Shown here: one piece after another, positions 1-6,356 of the stretch
Position numbering within the stretch: position 1 is the first letter of the stretch
Layout: each line of letters starts with the position of its first letter
Assembly: GCA_949957035.1 (NCBI GenBank)
Contig: CATLIP010000026.1
Coordinates: 1-14,271, forward strand
DNA: 14,271 nucleotides
Reading direction: 5' to 3'
Source of the DNA: an uncultured Lachnospiraceae bacterium
Lineage (GTDB): Bacteria > Bacillota_A > Clostridia > Lachnospirales > Lachnospiraceae
Notes under the pieces: model-generated
Database searches by the model: none
Seen by the model: the letters and a program-made list of their open reading frames with translations, nothing else
Told to the model about the DNA's origin: nothing
Translations under genes and position numbers: made by a program

Positions 1-39
1 CAAGAAAAATTAAAAACGGACAACTTTGAAATAAGCTAA
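1..39 (+). CDS. C-terminal tail of an upstream gene, possibly tnpB (partial)
   Basis: The frame is open from the first base and ends in TAA at 37-39, giving a 12-residue tail, QEKLKTDNFEIS. It is too short to identify by itself. The reason to suspect TnpB/OrfB is context only: in IS200/IS605 elements the tnpB stop codon lies shortly before a right end with subterminal hairpins, and hairpins of that kind start about 38 bases downstream here. It could equally be the end of an unrelated gene or chance coding. Confidence 0.3.
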   Translation, partial: QEKLKTDNFEIS

Positions 40-76
40 AGATAAAAGGAGTAACGAAAAGCAGAGACAACTTTAG

Positions 77-90
77 GCTGCTTTAGCAGC
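77..90 (+). repeat. Perfect 5-bp hairpin with TTTA loop
   Basis: GCTGC (77-81), loop TTTA, then GCAGC (86-90) form a perfect stem-loop. It shares its TTTA loop with the next hairpin, which suggests one structured RNA or DNA module rather than chance. It is read as part of the putative IS200/IS605 right end. Confidence 0.6.
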
Positions 91-95
91 AAACC

Positions 96-125
96 GAACC
101 TACCGGCTTTAGCCGGTAGTGGTTC
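96..125 (+). repeat. Bulged 12-bp hairpin with TTTA loop
   Basis: The inner stem TACCGGC (101-107) pairs with GCCGGTA (112-118) across a TTTA loop. A GT bulge (119-120) separates it from an outer stem in which GAACC (96-100) pairs with GGTTC (121-125). A bulged subterminal hairpin close to the element tip is typical of TnpA recognition structures in IS200/IS605 elements. No poly-T follows, so an intrinsic terminator is less likely. Confidence 0.6.
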
Positions 126-126
126 A

Positions 127-243
127 GATAATATTAATGGAAATATTAAGTTTGGTGAAATGACGTTTACTCCGGCAAGTGGAATGGATCCTACGGATGA
201 ATATTTTACATATGCAGATTTAATTGAATTGCAAAATAAATGA
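127..243 (+). pseudogene. 3' remnant of an interrupted gene (38 codons)
   Basis: The frame reads cleanly from 127 to a TGA at 241-243. It has no initiation signal of its own and the putative insertion element lies immediately upstream. The encoded tail contains GEMTFTPASGMDPTDEYF followed by a short hydrophilic helix-like end, and its composition is protein-like rather than random. I do not recognise the family. It has the feel of the C-terminus of a secreted or binding protein, but that is a guess. Because it ends 29 bases before the next gene's start, it was probably the gene preceding the metabolic operon, cut by the insertion. Confidence 0.45.
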
Positions 244-272
244 TAGAAAGAATCAGGAATAGTGGAGGAAAT

Positions 273-1616
273 ATGTACAAAGGTATTACAACGGCGCTAT
301 CCAGTGAGTTGTATCAAATACAAAAATTGACGGAGCAAGATAAAGAACAGTTAAAAAGGTTGATTATCGATTTTTTTGCTGCTGCATTTGCTGGTTATAA
401 TCAGAATAAAGTATTTAACAGTGCGGTTGAAAATATTATTTATAATCAAGGTGGAATGGAGGAAGCAAATATCTTTTTACAATGTAGAAAATATCCTGTA
501 ACAAAAGCTGCCTTCATGAACTCGCTCTATGGACATGGAGCGGAATTGGATGACGGCAACAAAAAGGCTATGGGACATATTGGTGTTCATGTAATTCCAG
601 CGGTGTTTGCTTTGGCAGATAAATTAAATCCTACTTGGGAGGAAGTGTTACTATCTTTAGCGACAGGATATGAAGCTTTTATTAGAATTTCTTCTGCGGC
701 TCAGCCTGGAATGGTACGGCATGGATTTCATTCTACTGGAATGACAGGAACACTTGCATGTGCAGCGGCATGTGCAAGACTTTACCGGTTTGATGCGGAT
801 GGAATTGAAAATGCTATTGCATTGGCAACGACACTTTCAAGTGGTCTGCTTTCATACGGTGATTCCCGTCCGGCAATTAAACCACTGAATCCGGGAAAGG
901 CGGCGGAGAACGGTCTGTTTGCAGCTATGTTGGTTAAAGAAGGAGTTAAGGGACCGACAGAAGCATTAGAAGGACCTAACGGATGGTTTCGGGCGGTTAC
1001 TGATAATGTTGAAACAGAAATGCTGAGAAATAGTGACCATTTACTGCTCCATGATTGTTATTTTAAACTCTATCCTTCTTGCAGGCACACACATTGTGGA
1101 ATAGAGGCGGCAATTAACTTACATAAAAAGATTAAGATAGAAGAGATAAAAACTGTAAATGTCTATATTTATCCAAACGCTATTAAGCTTGCTGGTCAGA
1201 TTCAATTCCCTAAGGATTCAAATGAAATAAAATTTTCTATCTATTATACTTTAGCCTGCGCTCTATTTAATGGTTCATATGGAATAACTGAAGCAAATGC
1301 TCCTGATTTGTCAAATGCAGTTACCAAACTTATAAAGAAAATTCGGCTCATTTCAGATATATCTATGGAAGATAGAGGAAGAAATATCAGAGGAACTAAA
1401 GTTGAGATAATAAAGACTAATGGAGAAGTTCTGGAAGAAACGATTCTTGTTCCCAAAGGTGACCCAGAGAGGCCCTTAGATAGAAAAGACATTATTAATA
1501 AGTTGAAAGAATGTGCTTTGGGGAGAGTTGAAAAAAGTAAGTTAAATAAACTTATTTATGAGATTGAAAGGATTAAGGGGAATGAAAGATTTGTAAATCC
1601 TATGACAGTAATATAG
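273..1616 (+). CDS. MmgE/PrpD family protein (dehydratase/epimerase/decarboxylase fold)
   Basis: This 447-residue protein belongs to the MmgE/PrpD family. The family includes 2-methylcitrate dehydratase, cis-aconitate decarboxylase and iminodisuccinate epimerase, all acting on small polycarboxylates in the cytoplasm. Family landmarks are in order: GHGAELDDGN with H88 and D93/D94, GHIGVHVIPAVFALAD, GFHSTGMTGTLACAAACARL, the LNPGKAAENGLFAAML segment, GPNGWFRAV, and YPSCRHTH (residues 267-274). The C-terminal KGDPERPL motif is also present, and the length is normal. A longer frame starts at ATG 240, overlapping the upstream stop, but it has no ribosome site. ATG 273 has GGAGG at 264-268 and fits the usual N-terminus. 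It is the first intact gene of the operon, and the next start lies 11 bases past its stop. The exact substrate cannot be read from sequence. Confidence 0.9.
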   Translation: MYKGITTALSSELYQIQKLTEQDKEQLKRLIIDFFAAAFAGYNQNKVFNSAVENIIYNQGGMEEANIFLQCRKYPVTKAAFMNSLYGHGAELDDGNKKAMGHIGVHVIPAVFALADKLNPTWEEVLLSLATGYEAFIRISSAAQPGMVRHGFHSTGMTGTLACAAACARLYRFDADGIENAIALATTLSSGLLSYGDSRPAIKPLNPGKAAENGLFAAMLVKEGVKGPTEALEGPNGWFRAVTDNVETEMLRNSDHLLLHDCYFKLYPSCRHTHCGIEAAINLHKKIKIEEIKTVNVYIYPNAIKLAGQIQFPKDSNEIKFSIYYTLACALFNGSYGITEANAPDLSNAVTKLIKKIRLISDISMEDRGRNIRGTKVEIIKTNGEVLEETILVPKGDPERPLDRKDIINKLKECALGRVEKSKLNKLIYEIERIKGNERFVNPMTVI

Positions 1617-1627
1617 GAGGATGGACT

Positions 1628-2587
1628 ATGAAAAATAAAGTAGGCTTTGTTCTTGGTACAATGACCTTTGGCGAATCTGTATTTAGCCCTGATGTAGAAA
1701 GGTTCATAAATACTTTTCTTGATGCAGGCTATGAAGAGCTGGATACAGCTTACGTATACAATGAGGGAAAGTGTGAACAGCTCTTAGGAGAAGTTCTGCC
1801 TTCATTAAATAAATCCTTTAAGATTGCGACAAAGGTTAATCCACGTATTAGTGGAAAACTGGACGGTGAAGCTGCTTATAAACAGGTAAATGAGAGTTTA
1901 AAAAGATTAGGTTTAGATGCAGTTGATACGGTCTATTTACATTTTCCGGATCCTGCAACGCCTGTCGAATCTGTACTGGAGGCTTGCAATGATTTACATA
2001 TTCAAGGAAAAGTCAAAGAGCTTGGATGTTCTAATTTCCCAGCTTGGATGGTAGCTGATATATGGCATATATGTGATAAGAAAGGCTTTATGAAGCCAAC
2101 TGTTTTTGAGGGAATATATAACCCTTTGACTCGAAAAGCAGAGAGGGAGTTAGATGCATGTCTTAACAATTTTGGGATGCGTTTTTGTGCCTATAATCCA
2201 ATGGCCGGAGGGCTGCTAACCGGACGCTATTTTAAATTCGAAGATAATCCAACAGACGGCCGTTTTACACATCGCCCTAATTATCAAAATCGCTATTGGA
2301 AGAAATGTTATTTTGACGCAATTGAAATTATAAAAGTAACCGTTGAGAAATACGGAATTACTATTAATGAAGCAACATACCGTTGGCTTGCATATCATTC
2401 CATGTTAAACGGCGAGCGAGGAGACGCTATTATTATTGGTGCGTCAAAGATAAATCATTTGAGGCAAAACATGGCGGCAGTAAAAGCAGGTCCGCTGCCG
2501 CAAGAGATTTTGGAGACATTTGAAAAAGCTTGGATAATTTGTGAATCAAAAAGTCCAGAGTATTTTACTTTGTATAAAGCAATATAA
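1628..2587 (+). CDS. Aldo/keto reductase
   Basis: This 319-residue protein is an NAD(P)H-dependent aldo/keto reductase with a TIM barrel, similar to the AKR7 (aflatoxin aldehyde reductase) and related branches. The catalytic tetrad is visible: D39 and Y44 in DTAYVYNEG, K69 in ATKVNP, and H105 in VYLHFPDP. The N-terminal strand carries GTMTFGE, and the cofactor-binding end contains AIIIGASKINHLRQN. Its ribosome site AGGAGG overlaps the stop codon of the preceding gene, so the two are co-translated. In context it most plausibly reduces the aldehyde released by the adjacent ThDP decarboxylase, or runs in reverse as an alcohol dehydrogenase. That role is inferred from gene order; no substrate-specific residue is recognised. 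Confidence 0.88.
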   Translation: MKNKVGFVLGTMTFGESVFSPDVERFINTFLDAGYEELDTAYVYNEGKCEQLLGEVLPSLNKSFKIATKVNPRISGKLDGEAAYKQVNESLKRLGLDAVDTVYLHFPDPATPVESVLEACNDLHIQGKVKELGCSNFPAWMVADIWHICDKKGFMKPTVFEGIYNPLTRKAERELDACLNNFGMRFCAYNPMAGGLLTGRYFKFEDNPTDGRFTHRPNYQNRYWKKCYFDAIEIIKVTVEKYGITINEATYRWLAYHSMLNGERGDAIIIGASKINHLRQNMAAVKAGPLPQEILETFEKAWIICESKSPEYFTLYKAI

Positions 2588-2604
2588 GGAGAAGGTAGAA
2601 AGAG

Positions 2605-3729
2605 ATGCTGGAGCAAAAGTACGTGTTAGATATTCTCACAGAAAATAAAATAAGTTTTTTTACCGGTGTGCCGGATTCCTATTTAAACGGGTTCTGCAAT
2701 TATGTTCTGAATAATTTCCCGGAACGAAACATTATGGCGGTAAATGAAGGAAATGCTATTTCTATTGCTGCCGGACATTATATAGCAAGTAAAGAAATAC
2801 CGCTTGTATATATGCAGAACAGCGGTTTGGGGAATGCGTTGAATCCATTAGTATCTTTAGTTGATGAGGAGGTTTATTCGATACCACTTTTGTTATTGAT
2901 TGGCTGGAGAGGACAGCCGGGTACTGGTGATTGGCCACAGCACGAGCGTCAGGGAGAGATCACGCTGAAATTATTGGACACCATAGGTATTCCTTATCGT
3001 ATTCTGTCAGACGATAGGGAGACATTAAAGACTATGGTTGAGGAAGCGGTATCCTGTTGTAGAGATAGACGCAGACCTTATGCGCTGATTGTACCAAAAG
3101 GAATCATGAACGGAGATAAAAACAATGAGAAAGATACCGTTTATCCTATGAGCAGAGAAGAGGCAATAGAGGTTCTTCTTAACAATATGCCGAGAGATAC
3201 CATTTATGCTGCGACAACGGGAAGAACTACCCGTGAGCTTTTCTTTCTAAGAGAACGAAGGAAGGAAAGCAGGAAAAATGACTTTCTAAATGTCGGTTCT
3301 ATGGGACATGTTTCCTCAGTTGCCCTTGGGATAGCTTTAGAACAGCCGCAGAAAAAGATAGTTGTTCTGGATGGTGATTCTGCGGCGATGATGCATATGG
3401 GCGCTATGACCATGGTCAGCAAAGTTGAGGCGCCAAATTTTCTGCATGTAGTTCTCAATAACGGAGCACATGAATCTGTGGGCGGACAGCCGTCGGGAGG
3501 ATATAAGATTGATTTCACAGCTATTGCAGAGGCTTGTGGTTATGAGACCGTTCATAAACCAATAACTACGAAGGAAGAGTTGATTAAGGCGATTAACATG
3601 CTCCGAAATTGTGGTAAGGCGTCGTTTATCGACTGCCGTATTCATAAAGGATTAAACGGCAAGCTGCCGCCGCTGACTTTCTCTCACAGACAAGCAATTG
3701 ACGGCCTTATTGAAAATCTCAATAGCTAA
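2605..3729 (+). CDS. Phosphonopyruvate decarboxylase-like ThDP enzyme
   Basis: This 374-residue thiamine-diphosphate enzyme has the compact PYR-plus-PP layout of phosphonopyruvate decarboxylase (AepY/Ppd), in which the two halves match sulfopyruvate decarboxylase alpha and beta. The N-terminal half has FFTGVPDSYLNGF (18-30) and the cofactor-activating glutamate E48 in VNEGNAISIAAG. The C-terminal half has the ThDP/Mg motif beginning LDGDS (255-259) and ending NNGAHESVGGQ (285-295). Members convert a 3-substituted pyruvate to an aldehyde and CO2. No PEP mutase or phosphonate gene is seen nearby, so the true substrate may be another 2-oxo acid bearing a second acidic group. The gene follows the aldo/keto reductase after 17 bases, consistent with a decarboxylase-reductase pair. 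Confidence 0.85.
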   Translation: MLEQKYVLDILTENKISFFTGVPDSYLNGFCNYVLNNFPERNIMAVNEGNAISIAAGHYIASKEIPLVYMQNSGLGNALNPLVSLVDEEVYSIPLLLLIGWRGQPGTGDWPQHERQGEITLKLLDTIGIPYRILSDDRETLKTMVEEAVSCCRDRRRPYALIVPKGIMNGDKNNEKDTVYPMSREEAIEVLLNNMPRDTIYAATTGRTTRELFFLRERRKESRKNDFLNVGSMGHVSSVALGIALEQPQKKIVVLDGDSAAMMHMGAMTMVSKVEAPNFLHVVLNNGAHESVGGQPSGGYKIDFTAIAEACGYETVHKPITTKEELIKAINMLRNCGKASFIDCRIHKGLNGKLPPLTFSHRQAIDGLIENLNS

Positions 3730-3750
3730 TATAAAGAGAGGGGATAAATT

Positions 3751-4653
3751 ATGAATAGTATGGACAAAACAAGAGAGTTTCTAGAATCAATCGGGCTGCC
3801 CAAAGGAGATGCCTATGACTTGCCCGACTCTAAAAAACGTTTTACTGATGGCGGTCAGTTTCGATTTGAGGTTCCGGGCATCCAAGGCCCGAAAGTGATG
3901 CAGACCTTACTGGAGGCAATGGATGACTATGGGATTTACCCGCACCGTATTACTCGGACTCAGGGTATTATGCGGTTGACCGATGAAGAGATCCATAAGA
4001 TGGTTGAACTTGCTTACAAGTGGCAGACGGATTTGATTCTTGCCATTGGACCAAGAGCGACCACAGACACCTCCGCATCTGTCCACACGGAGGAAGGCGT
4101 ACGCATGGGATATCGTCTTCGGGGAGAGGAACAGATTGTTAGAGCTATTGAAGATGTGAAGAGAGCAGTTCGTCTCGGCTGTCGAGGCTTTTTGGTTTAT
4201 GATGAAGGGTGTTTGTGGGTGCTGAATGAGATGAGAAAAATCGGTGAGATTCCTTTAGACTGCCGCTTCAAAGTGTCAGCACATGCTGGTCATGGCAACC
4301 CTGCTTCTGCGAAATTGCTTGAAAATATAGGCGCAGACTCTATTAATCCGGTGCGTGATATCCAGCTCCAGATGCTTGCAGCGATTCGTCAGGCTGTTAA
4401 CTGTCCCATTGATATTCACACTGAAAATCCAAAGTCTACAGGTGGTTTCATTCGTCATTATGAGGTTCCGGAAATGATTCGTATTGCAGCTCCAATTTAT
4501 TTAAAAACCGGAGGCTCTGTAGCAGCTGCTCATAGTTGGGATAGCACCGAAGAGGATGCACGTAAACGTGCGAAGCAATGTTCACTGGTGAAACGTATGA
4601 TTGATGAGTATTATCCGGATGCCATTTGGTCACCTAAGGGTAGTTTAGATTAA
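3751..4653 (+). CDS. U32-peptidase-like TIM-barrel protein of unknown function
   Basis: This soluble 300-residue protein resembles the short proteins often annotated as U32 family peptidase. Landmarks are an N-terminal QFRFEVPGIQGP segment, HRITRTQGIMRLTDEEI, a GPRATTD loop, the YRLRGEEQIVRAI helix, FKVSAHAGHGNPASA, and SINPVRDIQLQMLAAIRQAV followed by DIHTENP. The alternating beta-alpha pattern and the conserved His/Asp/Glu at strand ends point to a TIM barrel using a metal or acidic substrate. I do not see the classical U32 collagenase signature, so protease activity is doubtful. It sits between a decarboxylase and a C-C lyase, which suggests a metabolic role such as aldolase, isomerase or lyase. 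GAGAGGGG lies just before the ATG. The family call is moderate and the function is unknown. Confidence 0.65.
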   Translation: MNSMDKTREFLESIGLPKGDAYDLPDSKKRFTDGGQFRFEVPGIQGPKVMQTLLEAMDDYGIYPHRITRTQGIMRLTDEEIHKMVELAYKWQTDLILAIGPRATTDTSASVHTEEGVRMGYRLRGEEQIVRAIEDVKRAVRLGCRGFLVYDEGCLWVLNEMRKIGEIPLDCRFKVSAHAGHGNPASAKLLENIGADSINPVRDIQLQMLAAIRQAVNCPIDIHTENPKSTGGFIRHYEVPEMIRIAAPIYLKTGGSVAAAHSWDSTEEDARKRAKQCSLVKRMIDEYYPDAIWSPKGSLD

Positions 4654-4679
4654 GTGAAAAGAAAGGAAAATAATAGAAC

Positions 4680-5825
4680 ATGAGACACCATTTATATAAT
4701 CCTGATTTTAAATTTGTAGTGGATCCTGAGAGTTTTAATAAGTATACTGACCGTGACGTGCTTCAATATTGTTTGGGCGCTGCTATGTATATGCCGGGAT
4801 TTAAAGATTTTACTCCCAAGATTTTAAACAATGCAATGCCAGGCCTTACAACGATAGTATTGTGCTTTGAAGACGCCTGTCCGGAAGAAAAGGTTCCTGA
4901 GGCTATGGAGAATGTACATAAATTACTGGATGCTGTAACTAATGGGGTTGAAAATAGAAAATTGGATAAGGACAGGGTTCCGTTAATTTTTGTTCGTATC
5001 CGGAACTTAACTCAATTCAAAGCATTTGGTGAAAAACTGACGAAGCATCAGGTAAAGTCCCTTTGCGGTATTAATTTTCCTAAATTTAATGCAGAAAACG
5101 GGTATGAATATTATTCTTATTTACAGGATTTGAATGAACGTTTTGGGGAGATTATCTACGGAATGCCAATTATTGAGGACGAAGAGGTGGCTTACAAAGA
5201 AAGCCGTATGTCTGAGTTGACAGGTATTAAAAAAATTTTGGATAAATATCATGATTTAGTTTTGCAGGTGCGTGTTGGAGGTACAGATTTCTCGTCTGTA
5301 TTTGGGGTGCGCCGAGGTGTAGAATATTCCCTTTACGATATTATGACGGTTCGTGAGTGTCTTTCTGATATTATTAATGTATGCGGACGAAATAACGATT
5401 ATGTGATTTCGGGTCCGGTATGGGAGTATTTTCGTGCTCCGAAGGAAATGATGTTTGAGGAGCTTCCCCAGCATGGGTTAGAGGATTATTTAATGAAACG
5501 AATGCCACTTGTGAACAACGAAATTGATGGTTTGCTTCGAGAGGTGATTTTAGATAAAGCAAATGGATTTGTAGGTCGCACAGTCATTCATCCATCCCAT
5601 GTGAAATTTGTCAATGCGATGATGGCAGTTACGAAAGAAGAGTATGATGATGCTTGTATGATACTTGGAGCCGACGGCGGGGTCATGAAAGGTTCAAGTG
5701 GCAATAAAATGAATGAAATTAAGCCGCATACCAATTGGGCAAATAAGATTTTAAACCGTTCAAGGGCATTTGGGGTAATTGAGAATGAGGGCGCTTACGT
5801 GAAACTGTTTGCAGTGAACGAATAA
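4680..5825 (+). CDS. HpcH/HpaI-citrate lyase family protein (C-C bond lyase, PF15617 type)
   Basis: This 381-residue protein belongs to the CitE-like lyase superfamily, which makes or breaks C-C bonds of oxo and hydroxy acids in a Mg-dependent TIM barrel. The N-terminal LGAAMYMPG (32-40) and the VLCFEDAC strand with acidic pair E64/D65 match the C-C_Bond_Lyase subfamily best known from tellurite-resistance (ter) gene clusters. Further landmarks are FVRIRNL, GMPIIEDEE, VGGTDFSSVFG and the C-terminal IHPSHVKFVNA (303-313), equivalent to the IHP motif of CitE. No ter genes are present here. Its ribosome site is weak (AAAGGA, about 12 bases before ATG), so expression may depend on coupling to the gene 26 bases upstream. 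In the pathway it is the likely carbon-skeleton cleavage or condensation step. Confidence 0.78.
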   Translation: MRHHLYNPDFKFVVDPESFNKYTDRDVLQYCLGAAMYMPGFKDFTPKILNNAMPGLTTIVLCFEDACPEEKVPEAMENVHKLLDAVTNGVENRKLDKDRVPLIFVRIRNLTQFKAFGEKLTKHQVKSLCGINFPKFNAENGYEYYSYLQDLNERFGEIIYGMPIIEDEEVAYKESRMSELTGIKKILDKYHDLVLQVRVGGTDFSSVFGVRRGVEYSLYDIMTVRECLSDIINVCGRNNDYVISGPVWEYFRAPKEMMFEELPQHGLEDYLMKRMPLVNNEIDGLLREVILDKANGFVGRTVIHPSHVKFVNAMMAVTKEEYDDACMILGADGGVMKGSSGNKMNEIKPHTNWANKILNRSRAFGVIENEGAYVKLFAVNE

Positions 5826-5852
5826 TGTAAGGTGAAGAAAGAGGTGAAAATT

Positions 5853-6356
5853 ATGGATATAATTACACCTATTACAGAAGAACTTGCAGCCAGTCTGCAG
5901 GTCGGAGATGTGATACGGATTTCAGGGGATATCCTCTGCGGTCGTGATGCTGTATTACCGAAGATAGTGGAAATGATTGAAGCCGGGAAAGTAAATAATT
6001 TGGGCATTAACTTAGAGGGGCAAGTGATTTTTCATACGGCAGTAAGCCCTGCAGGTATTGGCCCCACTTCAAGTAATAAGCTGGAAATTGAAAGCAGTAT
6101 TGAGAAATTGTCAAAGGCAGGAGTAAAAATGTACCTTGGCAAAGGCAAGTTACACCAGGAAACGCTTCAAATACTGGCTCAATATCATGCAGTTTATGCG
6201 GTAATTCCTCCAGTGACAGCGCTTCTGGGCAGTAAGACAATAGATAAAAAAATTGTTGCTTTTAAAGAGCTGGGTATGGAAGCTTTACATCTGATTAACG
6301 TAAACGCATTTCCGGCAATTATCGGAGCGGCGCATGGAAGGAGCATCTATGAGTAA
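5853..6356 (+). CDS. Class I fumarase / tartrate dehydratase-like beta subunit
   Basis: This 167-residue protein matches the beta (C-terminal) domain of two-subunit class I Fe-S hydro-lyases. It has GDVIRISGDILCGRDAV near the start, GQVIFHTAVSP, a GPTSSNK loop, YLGKGKL, and a C-terminal FPAI. Canonical subunits have GPTTSGRMD where this has GPTSSNKLE, so the substrate-binding arginine is replaced by lysine. The histidine of the usual RDAAH motif is also missing here (RDAVL). The start is ATG 5853, with GAGGTGA at 5841-5847. An upstream in-frame GTG at 5832 is poorly placed. The 3' end overlaps the alpha gene by 8 bases (ATGAGTAA), implying coupled translation and a heteromeric enzyme. The substrate is probably not simply fumarate or tartrate. 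Confidence 0.82.
   Translation: MDIITPITEELAASLQVGDVIRISGDILCGRDAVLPKIVEMIEAGKVNNLGINLEGQVIFHTAVSPAGIGPTSSNKLEIESSIEKLSKAGVKMYLGKGKLHQETLQILAQYHAVYAVIPPVTALLGSKTIDKKIVAFKELGMEALHLINVNAFPAIIGAAHGRSIYE

Larger units (their letters stand above)
1..126 (+). mobile_element. Probable right end of an IS200/IS605-family element (partial)
   Basis: Two adjacent palindromes, each with a TTTA loop, lie at 77-90 and 96-125 after a short reading frame that stops at 39. They are followed at 119-126 by GTGGTTCA, and then coding-like sequence resumes. Known biology: IS200/IS605 elements lack terminal inverted repeats. They carry subterminal hairpins bound by TnpA, and the right end downstream of tnpB also encodes the guide (omega/reRNA) scaffold. 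The inferred junction is near 126/127. I see no left end and no recognisable transposase body, because the element would extend beyond the window. Two stacked attenuator or terminator hairpins are an alternative, but no T-tract follows. Confidence 0.5.

Noticed and set aside
240..272. Upstream ATG at 240 as the start of the MmgE/PrpD gene, overlapping the previous TGA
   Set aside because: It has no ribosome binding site and the extra 11 residues match nothing in the family; GGAGG before ATG 273 is convincing.
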